Below, in pieces: positions 9,654 through 19,079 of a stretch of DNA of 43,471 bases. The translations under genes and the position numbers were made by a program. Under the pieces are notes generated by a model that saw only the letters and a program-made list of their open reading frames with translations, searched no databases and was not told the origin of the DNA. Location of the stretch: assembly GCA_031263035.1 (NCBI GenBank), contig JAISGP010000127.1, positions 1 to 43,471 of the forward strand, written 5' to 3'. Positions within the stretch are counted from its first letter, which is position 1. Each line of letters opens with the position of its first letter. The stretch comes from Lachnospiraceae bacterium (GTDB lineage: Bacteria > Bacillota > Clostridia > Lachnospirales > Lachnospiraceae).

Positions 9654-10985
9654 TTATCCATTAATTCTATCTGCTAATTTCTTAGCTTCACATCTAGCAT
9701 CTGCCCAAGCCTTTGCTTCATCAATTACAAGAAGCTCTCTATCTTTCATAAGAACCTTACCATTGCAAATAGTAGTCTTTGTCATACTTCCATTTACACC
9801 AAATAACAAATGGCTATTAATATTATCGGCTGTTAATGGAGTTACCGGATCATACTCTACAACTATTACATCTGCTGCAGCTCCTGATTCTAATATTCCA
9901 AGAGGTGCATTAAAGTATCTATTTGCCATTTTTCTATTTCCTTCAAAAAGCATACTTGGTATTTCACCCCATGCAGCATTTGCATCACAAAGAGAATGTT
10001 TATGAAGAAGATTACCTACTTTGTAGCTCTCATACATATCATGGGTATATCCATCTGTTCCGAGACCGGTAAGAATTCCTTTTTGGAAAATTTTCATTGT
10101 AGGTGGACAACCACAAGCATTTCCCATATTAGATTCCGGATTGTGAACTACCATTGTGTCTGTCTCTTTTAATAAATCCATCTCCTGCTCATTAATATAG
10201 ATACAATGAGCTGTAATAGTTTTAGGTCCTAAAATATCATGATCCATAAGACGATTTACTATTCTGGTTCCGTATTTATGTAAAGAATCATATAAATCTT
10301 CAATACCTTCTGCCACATGAATATGTGCTCCTACATCATCAGGCATATTCTTTCTACATAAATCCAAGGTTTCATTGGACATGGTAAATTGGGCATGCAT
10401 ACCCATCATAGCCTTAACCATGTCACTATTTTTTTCTTTTGTATATTTTATAAAATCAGTGTTTTCTTTAATGGCAGCTCTAGATTTTTCCATGCCATCT
10501 CTATCAGAAACTTCATAACATAAACAAGTACGAACACCTAACTTATCCGCAGCATCAGCTATTCTAAATAAGCTTCCTTCTATAGCTCCATAACTTGCAT
10601 GATGGTCAAATACTGTAGTCACACCATTTTTAATACAATCCATATAAGTGGCTATAGCACTCATATATGTTCCATCTAAAGTAAGATTTCTATCTATAGT
10701 CCACCACATTCCATCAAGAATGTCCAAAAAACCATTTGGATTATACCCTTTTACTGATAGTCCTCTTGCAAATGCACTATAAATATGCTCGTGAGTATTT
10801 ATTAATCCCGGCATTATAAGATTGCCCTTAGCATCAATAATCTCAGCATTTGGAAACTCTTTTTTTAATTCTTCATAGTTTCCAACCTTAAGAATTTTCT
10901 CTCCATCAATTAAGACTCCTCCTTTCTTAATTAATGGATTGTTCTTATCTCGAGTTATTACTCGTCCCTCTCCAATTAAAATCAT
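9654..10985 (-). CDS. ssnA: SsnA: amidohydrolase of selenium/purine metabolism
   Basis: Member of the SsnA family of the amidohydrolase superfamily (443 aa), related to guanine deaminase and chlorohydrolases. It probably deaminates or hydrolyses a purine ring or ring-opened ureide. Metal-binding motifs are H65 and H67 (NTHEH), AHIHVAEG, TAHCIY and GLGTDGY. The start is ATG at 10985 after AAAGGGGA. It is the first gene of the leftward purine operon, facing the DauR-like gene over a 502-base regulatory gap, with ygfK 62 bases downstream. Family and cluster membership are clear. The reaction in this organism is inference from the published urate clusters, where ssnA is found with hyuA, ygfK, ygeW, ygeX and ygeY. 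Confidence 0.9.
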   Translation of the reverse strand: MILIGEGRVITRDKNNPLIKKGGVLIDGEKILKVGNYEELKKEFPNAEIIDAKGNLIMPGLINTHEHIYSAFARGLSVKGYNPNGFLDILDGMWWTIDRNLTLDGTYMSAIATYMDCIKNGVTTVFDHHASYGAIEGSLFRIADAADKLGVRTCLCYEVSDRDGMEKSRAAIKENTDFIKYTKEKNSDMVKAMMGMHAQFTMSNETLDLCRKNMPDDVGAHIHVAEGIEDLYDSLHKYGTRIVNRLMDHDILGPKTITAHCIYINEQEMDLLKETDTMVVHNPESNMGNACGCPPTMKIFQKGILTGLGTDGYTHDMYESYKVGNLLHKHSLCDANAAWGEIPSMLFEGNRKMANRYFNAPLGILESGAAADVIVVEYDPVTPLTADNINSHLLFGVNGSMTKTTICNGKVLMKDRELLVIDEAKAWADARCEAKKLADRING

Positions 10986-11131
10986 AGTACGTCCCCTTTC
11001 ACTTCTTAAAAATTTGTTTTCTATTATTTCTTATCTTTACTATTGATATCTTTTTCTAAATAACTTATATGTTTTCCAAACTAAATAATAGTTTTTATAT
11101 TTTTGATTTATTATTTCTTATACTTATGATT

Positions 11132-11153
11132 TTGTATTGACTGTTCAATCTAA
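11132..11153. promoter_or_regulatory. Candidate operator, ssnA upstream site 1
   Basis: The core TTGA-CTGT-TCAA (11137-11148) is followed by TCTAA. Its right half, TCAATCTAA, is identical to the sites at 4181-4207 and 13465-13486. The symmetry and spacing suit a TetR-type or other dimeric regulator. Confidence 0.4.
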
Positions 11154-11326
11154 TTTTTACATAGAATTGTATTATTTTCTACTAACTTGTGTCAATCTAC
11201 TTATTATTCAATTAACAATTTTTTTATTATTCTTTATAAATAATTACTAACCGTTCTCTATATTTATCTCTTAATTTTGCCGAAATAGCAATGTTTTTCA
11301 CATCTATTTAGGGTTATCCGATTTTA

Positions 11327-11352
11327 TTGACCATTCAAACTATTTGAATAGT
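11327..11352. promoter_or_regulatory. Candidate operator, ssnA upstream site 2
   Basis: TTGA-CCAT-TCAA (11327-11338) overlaps a longer palindrome, ATTCAAA-CTA-TTTGAAT (11333-11349), whose arms extend to 10 bp with one mismatch (11330-11352). It is related to the site at 11132 but has TCAAACTA instead of TCAATCTA. Confidence 0.4.
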
Positions 11353-11429
11353 ACCACAGCTTTAAAAGAAATGCAAGTACAAATATCAAAAATATTTTTA
11401 GAAAACCTAAAAAATTTTTAGTTTTCCTA

Positions 11430-11457
11430 TTGACTTATTAAAAATTTCTGTTATTAT
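11430..11457 (+). promoter_or_regulatory. Promoter for the DauR-like gene
   Basis: TTGACT (11430-11435), 16-base spacer, TATTAT (11452-11457). The expected start site lies about 25 bases before the AAGGG ribosome site of the gene at 11488. Confidence 0.7.
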
Positions 11458-11487
11458 GGGTTCATAAAGATGAAAGGGAAATAGGAA

Positions 11488-12132
11488 ATGACTCTTGGGA
11501 TTTTAAAACAGATGGCAAATGGAATTTCTATTCAATTTGGATCTGATTGTGAAGTTGTAATACACGACCTTACTAAAAAAAGCATTAAAAAATCTATTGT
11601 ATTTATTGCCAATGGACATATTACCGGCAGAAAAAAAGGGGATGGCCCATCCTATGTAGTATTAGAAACTTTAAAAAAGGATCCTAAAAAAATAAAAGAC
11701 CACCTTGGGTATCTTACCAAAACTGCTGATGGGAAAACTCTTAAATCTTCTACTATTTTTATTAGAGACGAAAAAGATGGACCTATAAAATATATATTTA
11801 GTATTAATCACGATATTACTAATTTATTATATTTACAAGAAAGCATAAACGCATTAGTTAGTAAGAATGCTGAAAATCCTAATCCGGAAGAGCGAAACAA
11901 AGAACCTGAAAAAATCCAAACAAATGTGGCTGATTTACTTGATGAATTAATTGCTCAATCAGTTAAAATTATCGGAAAGCCCGCTTCTCTTATGAATAAA
12001 GATGAAAAAATAGAGGCTATTCGCTTTTTAAATGATTCCGGTGCTTTTCTTATAACTAAATCCGGAGACAAGGTTTCCAAATACTTTAATATTTCAAAAT
12101 ATACATTATACAGTTATATTAAAACTGAGTAA
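11488..12132 (+). CDS. DauR/YheO-like PAS + HTH transcriptional regulator
   Basis: A 214-aa regulator of the YheO/DauR type. The N-terminal half (about 1-115) is the YheO-like PAS-type sensor, with the characteristic opening in which a short helix precedes SDCEVVIHDL. The C-terminal 60 residues contain the HTH_22-type motif, with FLNDSGAFLITKSGDKVSKY followed by FNISKYTLYSYI. Between them is a charged, low-complexity linker (about 127-145). The start is ATG at 11488 with AAGGG 9 bases upstream. It has its own promoter and is the first gene of the rightward ygeX-ygeY-ygeW-arcC arm. Relatives control amino-acid and D-arginine catabolism. Here it most likely senses a nitrogenous purine intermediate, which is inference. 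Confidence 0.85.
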   Translation: MTLGILKQMANGISIQFGSDCEVVIHDLTKKSIKKSIVFIANGHITGRKKGDGPSYVVLETLKKDPKKIKDHLGYLTKTADGKTLKSSTIFIRDEKDGPIKYIFSINHDITNLLYLQESINALVSKNAENPNPEERNKEPEKIQTNVADLLDELIAQSVKIIGKPASLMNKDEKIEAIRFLNDSGAFLITKSGDKVSKYFNISKYTLYSYIKTE

Positions 12133-12177
12133 ATTATATTTGGAACATATCCAAGTAATTTATATAAACATTAAAAG

Positions 12178-12189
12178 TATTTGCAAATA
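12178..12189. repeat. TATTTGCAAATA palindrome copy, tandem with a second partial copy
   Basis: Perfect 12-mer directly followed by an overlapping TATTTGCAAAA (12188-12198), immediately upstream of the AAGGAGG of ygeX. This is the only place where two copies abut, so it could affect ygeX expression. Confidence 0.75.
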
Positions 12190-12213
12190 TATTTGCAAAA
12201 GAAGGAGGGTATA

Positions 12214-13422
12214 ATGAAAGAAATCAAATGGGTAAAAAATACAATGCCTAAAACAGATGATAAAAATCTTTCTGTTATGGCATTAGAGGAGGTGGAAAAA
12301 GCAAGGAATTTCCATAAAACTATTCCCGGATATGCACCTACTCCTTTAGCCCATCTAGAAAACATGGCTAAGTTCTTAGGATTAAAAGATGTTTGCGTAA
12401 AAGACGAGTCTTATCGCTTTGGTTTAAATGCATTTAAAGTACTTGGTGGCTCCTATTCTATGGCTAAGTATATTGCTAAACAGACCAACAGAGCTATTGA
12501 AGAATTAGACTTTGCTACTCTCACATCAGACAAACTTAGAAAAGAATTTGGTCAGGCAACATTCTTTACTGCAACTGACGGAAATCATGGTAGAGGAGTG
12601 GCTTGGGCTGCCAATAAACTTGGACAAAAAGCTGTTGTATTTATGCCAAAGGGAACTACCCAGAACCGCCTCAATCATATTTTAGCTGAAAACGCTACTG
12701 CTACTATTGAAGAATTAAATTATGACGACTGTGTCAGACTTGCTGATGCAGAAAGTAAAAAAGTTCCTAACGGTATTATGGTTCAAGACACTGCTTGGGA
12801 AGGTTATGAAGAAATTCCATCTTGGATTATGGAAGGATACGGAAGCATGGCTATGGAAGCCACAGAACAACTAAATGATATGGGAATTAAAAGACCAACT
12901 CATGTATTTGTTCAAGCTGGTGTAGGATCTCTTGCGGGAGGTGTAGCCGGTTACTTTATAAATAAATACCCAGAAAATCCACCAATAATAGTTGTTGTTG
13001 AAGCTGACACAGCTGCATGCCTTTATAAGGGTGCTGTTGCCGGTGACGGAGCTGAATATAATGTTGACGGAGATATGCCAACTATCATGGCAGGACTTGC
13101 TTGCGGAGAACCAAATACTACATCTTGGGATATTCTTAAGAACCATGTAGACACATTTGTTGCTGCACCAGACTGGGTTACAGCCGAATCTATGCGAGTT
13201 CTTGCAGCACCTATAAAAGGTGACCCACAAGTTACATCTGGAGAATCAGGTGCCGTTCCTTTTGGGGTACTATTCGAAACTATGACTAATCCAGATTATG
13301 CTGATTTAAAAGCTGCTTTAAAACTTGATGAAAATAGCCAAGTACTTCTCTTCTCAACTGAAGGTGATACTGACCCAGAAAGATACAAAGAAATTGTATG
13401 GGATGGAAAAGACTATAAATAA
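12214..13422 (+). CDS. ygeX: 2,3-Diaminopropionate ammonia-lyase (YgeX/DpaL)
   Basis: PLP-dependent fold-type II lyase that converts 2,3-diaminopropionate to pyruvate and two ammonia. The PLP lysine is K75 in FGLNAFKVLGG, the family's diagnostic motif. The Asn/Gly-rich segment TDGNHGRGVAW and the phosphate loop AGVGSLAGGVAGY are present. Upstream in-frame codons lack a ribosome site. AAGGAGG lies 5 bases before the ATG at 12214, giving 402 aa against about 398 for the E. coli protein. It is the first enzyme gene of the rightward arm, 81 bases after the regulator. In urate-degrading clusters this step yields the carbon skeleton for fermentation. The assignment is strong. Confidence 0.95.
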   Translation: MKEIKWVKNTMPKTDDKNLSVMALEEVEKARNFHKTIPGYAPTPLAHLENMAKFLGLKDVCVKDESYRFGLNAFKVLGGSYSMAKYIAKQTNRAIEELDFATLTSDKLRKEFGQATFFTATDGNHGRGVAWAANKLGQKAVVFMPKGTTQNRLNHILAENATATIEELNYDDCVRLADAESKKVPNGIMVQDTAWEGYEEIPSWIMEGYGSMAMEATEQLNDMGIKRPTHVFVQAGVGSLAGGVAGYFINKYPENPPIIVVVEADTAACLYKGAVAGDGAEYNVDGDMPTIMAGLACGEPNTTSWDILKNHVDTFVAAPDWVTAESMRVLAAPIKGDPQVTSGESGAVPFGVLFETMTNPDYADLKAALKLDENSQVLLFSTEGDTDPERYKEIVWDGKDYK

Positions 13423-13464
13423 AAATTATATTGCAAATAAAAAACAAATTTTTTTATCTATATT

Positions 13465-13486
13465 TTAGATTAACTAATCAATCTAA
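13465..13486. promoter_or_regulatory. Candidate operator between ygeX and ygeY
   Basis: Near-perfect inverted repeat TAGATT (13466-13471), 8 bases, AATCTA (13480-13485). With outer bases it reads TTAGATTAA-CTAA-TCAATCTAA, one mismatch in 9-bp arms. It has the same geometry as the site at 37741-37761. Confidence 0.45.
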
Positions 13487-13497
13487 TCATACATTTT

Positions 13498-13537
13498 GCT
13501 AACACTAATTTTATTTAAATATAAGGTTAGTGTTAGC
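13498..13537 (+). terminator. Hairpin in the ygeX-ygeY gap (attenuator or mRNA-stability element)
   Basis: Perfect 11-bp stem, GCTAACACTAA pairing with TTAGTGTTAGC, with an AT-rich loop. No clean U tract follows, so it may tune ygeY expression or protect the 3' end of ygeX rather than terminate. A second small hairpin, ATGATGAA/TTCATCAT, lies at 13556-13575. Confidence 0.45.
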
Positions 13538-13622
13538 ACCCCAACTTTTGTATATATGATGAATTATTTCATCATTAAATAAAGAACTATTTCAAAAAAC
13601 AAATAATTAATAGGAGGATGTT

Positions 13623-14933
13623 ATGGATTATAACAAAATTAAAGAAGCTGCAAATGGTTATGAAAAAGAGATGACTGCATTTCTACGTGCAATCGTTAAA
13701 AACCCTGGTGAAAGTTGTGATGAGGAAGCACATATCACTACTATTGCAAATGAAATGAAAAAAGTAGGATTTGATGAAGTAATTATCGACCCTCAAGGTA
13801 ATGTTATTGGATTTATGGGAACCGGTGATAAGATTATAGCCTTTGATGCTCATATTGATACTGTAGGTATTGGAAATATTGAAAACTGGGATTTTGATCC
13901 ATATGAAGGTTATGAAAACGAAACAGAAATTGGCGGACGTGGAGTATCTGATCAATGTGGTGGTATTGTATCAGGTGTTTATGGTGCCAAAATCATGAAA
14001 GAACAAAACTTAATTCCAGATGGTTATAAAATCATGGTAGTGGGTACTGTTCAAGAAGAAGACTGTGATGGACTTTGCTGGCAATACATTATTAATGAGG
14101 ATAAAATTCGTCCTGAATTTGTTGTATCAACCGAACCAACTGACGGTGGTATTTATAGAGGACAAAGAGGACGTATGGAAATACGTGTTGATGTTAAAGG
14201 TGTTTCTTGTCATGGTTCTGCTCCGGAACGTGGAGATAATGCTATTTACAAAATGGCAGATATAATTAATGATATTAGAGCCTTAAACAATAATGGGTCT
14301 GGAGAAAGCACAGAAATCAAAGGTTTAGTAAGAATGTTGGAAGAAAAATATAATCCAGAATTTGAAGAGGCTAATTTCCTTGGAAGAGGTACTGTTACTG
14401 TATCTCAAATCTTCTATACATCTCCAAGTCGTTGTGCTGTTGCTGATTCTTGTGCTATATCTTTAGATAGACGTATGACTGCAGGTGAAACTTGGGAAAG
14501 TTGTCTTGAAGAAATTAGACAACTTCCGGCTGTAAAGAAATATGGCGATGATGTAACTGTATCTATGTACAACTATGATAGACCATCATATAAAAACTTA
14601 GTTTATGAAATCGAATGTTATTTCCCAACTTGGGTAATACCTAAAGACCATAAAGTAACTAAAGCATTAGAGGATGCATATAAAGCTCTTTACGGAGAAA
14701 AGAGAATTGGTGCTCCTGTTACTATGGCTCTTCGTGGCGACAAACCTATGACTGATAAATGGACATTCTCTACAAATGGTGTTTCTATTATGGGTCGTAA
14801 CGGAATTCCATGTATCGGTTTTGGACCTGGTGCCGAAGCTGAAGCTCATGCTCCAAACGAAAAAACTTGGAAACAAGATTTAGTAACTTGTGCAGCAACA
14901 TACGCTGCTCTTCCACTTTCATACGTAAAATAA
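13623..14933 (+). CDS. ygeY: YgeY: M20/DapE-type peptidase-deacylase
   Basis: Zinc-dependent M20-family amidohydrolase (436 aa) of the YgeY subfamily. It is expected to hydrolyse an amide or ureido bond of a purine-derived intermediate, yielding diaminopropionate for YgeX. The metal site is visible as [11 protein letters not shown] (His and Asp ligands), VQEEDCDG (the catalytic Glu pair) and STEPTDGG; a dimerisation-domain [12 protein letters not shown] follows. The start is ATG at 13623 with TAGGAGG 5 bases upstream. It lies between ygeX and ygeW with gaps of about 200 bases on each side, both holding hairpins, so the arm may be a series of separately tuned transcripts. Family certain, substrate inferred. 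Confidence 0.93.
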   Translation: MDYNKIKEAANGYEKEMTAFLRAIVKNPGESCDEEAHITTIANEMKKVGFDEVIIDPQGNVIGFMGTGDKIIAFDAHIDTVGIGNIENWDFDPYEGYENETEIGGRGVSDQCGGIVSGVYGAKIMKEQNLIPDGYKIMVVGTVQEEDCDGLCWQYIINEDKIRPEFVVSTEPTDGGIYRGQRGRMEIRVDVKGVSCHGSAPERGDNAIYKMADIINDIRALNNNGSGESTEIKGLVRMLEEKYNPEFEEANFLGRGTVTVSQIFYTSPSRCAVADSCAISLDRRMTAGETWESCLEEIRQLPAVKKYGDDVTVSMYNYDRPSYKNLVYEIECYFPTWVIPKDHKVTKALEDAYKALYGEKRIGAPVTMALRGDKPMTDKWTFSTNGVSIMGRNGIPCIGFGPGAEAEAHAPNEKTWKQDLVTCAATYAALPLSYVK

Positions 14934-15033
14934 TCATGTATGAAAAAATACTTACAATTATACTAATAATCGGGATTGTATTATGTTATCCCAGCAAGAT
15001 TATTTAAGCTAATACAACAAAATTTTAGAAAAC

Positions 15034-15073
15034 ATTAGCTACTAAATTTTCTTATAAATTCAGTAGCTAGTGT
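15034..15073 (+). other. Hairpin upstream of ygeW
   Basis: CATTAGCTACT pairs with AGTAGCTAGTG around an AT-rich loop, in the 208-base ygeY-ygeW gap. There is no downstream U tract. Possible attenuator or stability element; the rest of the gap shows nothing recognisable. Confidence 0.35.
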
Positions 15074-15141
15074 AAATATAATAATTACACAAGTAATATC
15101 TAACAAATTAAAATTAAAAAAATTTAGGAGAGATAAAAATT

Positions 15142-16338
15142 ATGGATAAAACATTACAAGGATATATTGATAAACTTAATGCTTTAAATTTCAAAGAAAT
15201 GTACAACAAAGACTTCTTCCTTACTTGGGAAAAATCTGATGATGAAATCGAAGCTGTATTTACAGTTGCTGATGCTCTTAGATATATGAGAGAAAATAAT
15301 ATTTCAACAAAGGTGTTTGAAAGTGGACTTGGTATCTCTTTATTTAGAGATAATTCAACTCGTACTCGTTTTTCATTTGCAAGTGCTTGTAATCTTCTAG
15401 GTCTTGAAGTGCAAGATTTGGACGAAGGTAAATCTCAAGTTGCTCATGGAGAAACTGTTCGTGAAACTGCAAATATGATTTCTTTTATGGCTGATGTTAT
15501 CGGTATTCGTGATGATATGTATATCGGTAAAGGTAATAAATATATGCATGAAGTTGTTGATGCTGTAACTGCCGGAAATAAAGATGGTATTTTAGAGCAA
15601 AAACCTACTTTAGTTAATCTTCAATGTGATATTGACCATCCTACACAAGCTATGGCAGATATGCTTCATATTATTCATGAATTTGGCGGAGTTGAAAATC
15701 TTAAAGGTAAAAAACTTGCTATGACTTGGGCATACTCTCCTTCTTACGGAAAACCTTTATCAGTACCTCAAGGAATTATTGGTCTTATGACTAGATTTGG
15801 AATGGATGTAGTTCTTGCTCACCCAGAGGGATATGAAGTTTTCCCTGAAGTAGAAGAAGTTGCAAATAAAAATGCTAAAAAATCAGGGGGTTCATTTAAA
15901 AAAGTTAATACAATGGCAGAAGCTTTTGAAGATGCAGACATTGTTTATCCAAAGAGCTGGGCTCCATTTGCAGCAATGGAAAAACGTACAGACCTTTATG
16001 CAGAAGGTGACCAAGCCGGTATCGATAAGTTAGAAAAAGAACTTCTCGCTCAAAATGCTGAACATAAAGATTGGGCTTGTACTGAAGAAATGATGGCTAA
16101 AACTAAAAATGGTAAAGCTCTTTATATGCACTGTTTACCTGCTGATATTACAGGACTTAGCTGTAAGGAAGGTGAAGTTGATGCTTCTGTTTTCGATAGA
16201 TACAGAGATCCACTTTATAAAGAAGCTAGTTTCAAACCATATATTATTGCTGCTATGATTTTCCTTGCTAAATTTGAAAATCCACAGGAAATACTAAAAA
16301 AACTTGAGGATCGTGGTATTAATCGTGTTTTTGAGTAA
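15142..16338 (+). CDS. ygeW: YgeW: knotted carbamoyltransferase
   Basis: Member of the aspartate/ornithine carbamoyltransferase superfamily, YgeW branch (398 aa). It probably takes a carbamoyl group off a ureido intermediate to form carbamoyl phosphate. The carbamoyl-phosphate site is present as RDNSTRTRFSF, and the C-terminal substrate loop is HCLPADITG. DIDHPTQAMADMLH is the conserved central motif. YgeW proteins have a C-terminal trefoil knot. AGGAG precedes the ATG at 15142 with an 11-base spacer. It is directly followed by carbamate kinase, which makes the energy-yielding logic clear: carbamoyl phosphate to ATP plus ammonia and CO2. The amino acceptor or donor partner is unproven. Confidence 0.93.
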   Translation: MDKTLQGYIDKLNALNFKEMYNKDFFLTWEKSDDEIEAVFTVADALRYMRENNISTKVFESGLGISLFRDNSTRTRFSFASACNLLGLEVQDLDEGKSQVAHGETVRETANMISFMADVIGIRDDMYIGKGNKYMHEVVDAVTAGNKDGILEQKPTLVNLQCDIDHPTQAMADMLHIIHEFGGVENLKGKKLAMTWAYSPSYGKPLSVPQGIIGLMTRFGMDVVLAHPEGYEVFPEVEEVANKNAKKSGGSFKKVNTMAEAFEDADIVYPKSWAPFAAMEKRTDLYAEGDQAGIDKLEKELLAQNAEHKDWACTEEMMAKTKNGKALYMHCLPADITGLSCKEGEVDASVFDRYRDPLYKEASFKPYIIAAMIFLAKFENPQEILKKLEDRGINRVFE

Positions 16339-16510
16339 AAGAATTTATTATACGAGTAAATATTAAAAAACAATTGTACACGACATAGTCTTTGTCATGT
16401 ACAGTGTTTCATAAAAGACAATTCTTTAATAGCTTTTATTTTATGAAATACAATAACTTAGTAGTTAATGACTTATTAAAATTGAACTATATAATATGAG
16501 GGGAAAATAT

Positions 16511-17449
16511 ATGAGTAAAAAACGTGTAGTTCTTGCCTTAGGTGGAAATGCATTGGGAAATAATCTTCCGGAACAATACTTGGCAGTACAAGAAACTGCT
16601 AGAGCTATTGCTGATTTAATTGAAGATGGAAATGAAGTTATTATTTCTCATGGTAATGGACCACAGGTAGGAATGATAAATAATGCTATGGCAGCATTTG
16701 CAAAGACTGAACCGAAACATCCACATGTAACTCCACTTTCAGTTTGTGTAGCTATGAGTCAGGCTTATATTGGATATGATTTGCAAAATGCTTTAAAAGA
16801 AGAACTTCTTAATCGGGGAATTAAGAAAAATGTGGCAACTGTTATAACCCAAGTTAGAGTTGACCCAGAAGATCCAGCATTTTCTTCTCCTTCTAAACCA
16901 ATCGGGGCGTTTATGAGCAGAGAAGAAGCTATCAAAGCTGAAAAATCCGGAATACAAGTTATGGAAGATGCAGGACGTGGCTATCGTAGGGTAGTTGCAT
17001 CACCAAAGCCAAAAGAAATTGTTGAAATCGACACTGTTTCTGACTTGCTTAATGCAGGAGAAGTGGTTATCGCCAGCGGGGGTGGCGGTATTCCGGTAAT
17101 TCGAGAAGGAAATCATCTTAAAGGTGTCGGCGCTGTAATTGATAAGGATTTCGCAAGTTGTCTTCTTGCTAAACAGGTAAACGCAGATGTCCTTATAATT
17201 CTTACAGCAGTTGAAAAAGTTGCTTTAAACTTTGGTAAACCAGATGAAAAGTGGTTGGATGAGATAAGTGTAAATGAAGCAAAAGGATATATTAAAGAAG
17301 GACATTTTGCACCTGGTTCTATGCTTCCTAAGGTACAAGCTGCAGTTGAATTTGCAGAAAGTGGCAATGGACATACCTCTCTTATCACACTACTTCAAAA
17401 AGCAAGAGATGGAGTTAACGGAAAAACCGGTACAAGAATTTCTTTATAA
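16511..17449 (+). CDS. arcC: Carbamate kinase
   Basis: Converts carbamoyl phosphate and ADP to ATP and carbamate, the substrate-level phosphorylation step of the cluster. Family motifs are ALGGNAL near the N-terminus, ISHGNGPQVG, GYRRVVASPKP, ASGGGGIPV and VDKDFASCLLA-type residues (here IDKDFASCLLA), and GSMLPKVQAA near the end. AGGGG sits 7 bases before the ATG at 16511, so the in-frame ATG at 16496, which carries no site of its own, is not used. Length is 312 aa, standard for ArcC. It follows ygeW after 172 bases and ends before a strong terminator. Confidence 0.95.
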   Translation: MSKKRVVLALGGNALGNNLPEQYLAVQETARAIADLIEDGNEVIISHGNGPQVGMINNAMAAFAKTEPKHPHVTPLSVCVAMSQAYIGYDLQNALKEELLNRGIKKNVATVITQVRVDPEDPAFSSPSKPIGAFMSREEAIKAEKSGIQVMEDAGRGYRRVVASPKPKEIVEIDTVSDLLNAGEVVIASGGGGIPVIREGNHLKGVGAVIDKDFASCLLAKQVNADVLIILTAVEKVALNFGKPDEKWLDEISVNEAKGYIKEGHFAPGSMLPKVQAAVEFAESGNGHTSLITLLQKARDGVNGKTGTRISL

Positions 17450-17475
17450 ATTTATTAATTCACTCACATTTGTAT

Positions 17476-17514
17476 GGCACTGTATTTACTCTCCTTTGTT
17501 ACAGTGCCTTTTTT
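17476..17514 (+). terminator. Rho-independent terminator after carbamate kinase
   Basis: GGCACTGTA (17476-17484) pairs with TACAGTGCC (17500-17508), followed directly by a run of six or more T. A strong terminator that closes the ygeX-arcC arm and separates it from the mocA-like gene. Confidence 0.9.
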
Positions 17515-17725
17515 CTATATTTTACAAAAAAAATCTTATATTTAAATTGACATAACTAGTATTCCTTAAAATTATATAGTAACTTCTAGACATTCGGTTT
17601 ATAATAATAATTTCTATTGTTTTAATCCTGAAAATTACTATAATAATATTAATTGATTGTTTAATATATTTTTCTATAACTATTTTTTAATTCAAAGTAT
17701 TGATATGTTTCGAAAGGAAATGATT

Positions 17726-18340
17726 ATGGAAGGCAAAAATATTGGATGTGTAATTATGGCTTCTGGAATAAGTAGACGTTTTGGATCAAATAAATTATTG
17801 GCACATTTAGATAATAATACTCTTATATTTGATAAAGTATTAGAAGCTACAGACACGCCTTCATTTGCAAATAGAGTTGTTATTACAAGGCATAAAGAAA
17901 TCAAGGAAATATGCAATGAGAAAAACGTACGTGCTTTCTGTCACTGCTACCCTAATCAAAATGAGACTATTCGACTTGGAATAACTATTCTTTTAAAACA
18001 TACTCCCAATCTTTTTGGTTGCCTTTATACTGTATCTGATCAGCCTTTTTTAACTAAAAAAAGTCTTGAAACTATGGTCAAGACTTTCAAAGAAATCAAT
18101 TCTCCTGATGCTATTTGCAGACTTTCTTACAATGGAATTCCTGGTAACCCTGTACTTTACGGAAGTGAGTATTTTTCTGAATTAGCTACTATACCTAGTG
18201 GTTTTGGTGGTGGTTATATTTTAAAGAAATATCCTGAAAAAATAACTCTCATTCCAGCTGAAAATGAGATGGAATTATTTGACATTGATACACCAACTGA
18301 TTTGCAAAAGGCTGTTGAATATAATTCTAGACTTCATTAA
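17726..18340 (+). CDS. mocA: MocA/YgfJ-type molybdenum hydroxylase cofactor cytidylyltransferase
   Basis: Nucleotidyltransferase (204 aa) of the YgfJ/MocA family, which adds CMP to the pterin to make the MCD form of Moco used by hydroxylases such as XdhD. Visible motifs: the N-terminal nucleotide-binding loop VIMASGISRRFGSNKLL, the metal site VSDQPFLT, and GIPGNPVLY and DIDTPTDL near the C-terminus. Upstream in-frame codons have no ribosome site. AAAGGA lies 7 bases before the ATG at 17726. It stands alone behind the arcC terminator and is convergent with mogA. The family is secure; CTP rather than GTP specificity is inferred from its hydroxylase neighbours. Confidence 0.88.
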   Translation: MEGKNIGCVIMASGISRRFGSNKLLAHLDNNTLIFDKVLEATDTPSFANRVVITRHKEIKEICNEKNVRAFCHCYPNQNETIRLGITILLKHTPNLFGCLYTVSDQPFLTKKSLETMVKTFKEINSPDAICRLSYNGIPGNPVLYGSEYFSELATIPSGFGGGYILKKYPEKITLIPAENEMELFDIDTPTDLQKAVEYNSRLH

Positions 18341-18472
18341 TATATCTAATTCACTCTTAATTATATTTGACATTTCATTCAACATATGAATATTATAATA
18401 ATACATCTTTTTTTAAATTATCCTACTTAGTTGAGATACTATATTTTTATTCTAATGGAGATTTTTGATTAC

Positions 18473-18964
18473 CTATTGTCTCCCACATTCAGTAGTTTGC
18501 CCTAACAGTATCTCTAACCCATGAAAAAGTGTATCAAGTATATAAGTTAAGCTCTCTTCTACCGCTTTAACACTGCCCGGAAGATTTATTATTAAAGTAT
18601 TATTTCTAATAACACTTACTCCACGACTAAGCATAGCTCTTTTAGTAATTTGAATACTATACATACGAATAGCTTCAGCAATACCAGATGCATTTCTAGT
18701 AGCAATTTTAAGTGTAGCTTCTGGAGTAATATCTCGCTTTGAAAAACCTGTTCCTCCTGTAGTCAATACCAAATCACAGCCTAATTCATCACTCATATTA
18801 ATCATTTCATTAGAAAGCAATTCTTCTTCATCTGGAAGCAACTTATAATCAATTACTGCATACTTATCCTTAGGCAAAAGATCCATAATCTTTTTACCAC
18901 TTAAATCTTCTCTTTCACCACCATATCCTTTGTCGCTGGCTGTTATTATTCCTACTTTAAACAT
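18473..18964 (-). CDS. mogA: MogA/MoaB-family molybdopterin adenylyltransferase
   Basis: Small (163 aa) MogA/MoaB-type protein that adenylylates molybdopterin before molybdate insertion. The MPT-binding motif LTTGGTGFSKRDITPEAT and the closing LPGSVKAVEE are present, and the N-terminus GIITASDKG is typical. It is the last gene of the leftward cofactor operon, 115 bases after moaC. The MoeA-like protein at 25443 is the natural partner for the insertion step. MogA and MoaB cannot be told apart safely by eye. Confidence 0.92.
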   Translation of the reverse strand: MFKVGIITASDKGYGGEREDLSGKKIMDLLPKDKYAVIDYKLLPDEEELLSNEMINMSDELGCDLVLTTGGTGFSKRDITPEATLKIATRNASGIAEAIRMYSIQITKRAMLSRGVSVIRNNTLIINLPGSVKAVEESLTYILDTLFHGLEILLGQTTECGRQ

Positions 18965-19079
18965 AATTTATCACCTCACTGCTTTTAATACTTTGGTTTT
19001 CATAACTTAATATATATTCTCTTTAAAACTTTTCCTATTTAAACTTATGAAGCCTAGTTTCTTTTTCTAATTTCCCCTT

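Larger units (their letters stand above)
10986..11487. promoter_or_regulatory. Divergent regulatory region between ssnA and the DauR-like gene
   Basis: A 502-base AT-rich gap without a convincing ORF, between two divergent operons. It contains inverted-repeat sites around 11132-11153 and 11327-11352 and a clear rightward promoter at 11430-11457. Half-site-like TTCAATCTA and TCAATCTACT sequences also occur. It is the natural control point for both halves of the purine cluster. Confidence 0.7.

Noticed and set aside
12871..13230. Leftward 119-codon ORF inside ygeX
   Set aside because: Antisense shadow with W/C/Y-rich, unnatural composition; ygeX coding evidence is decisive.
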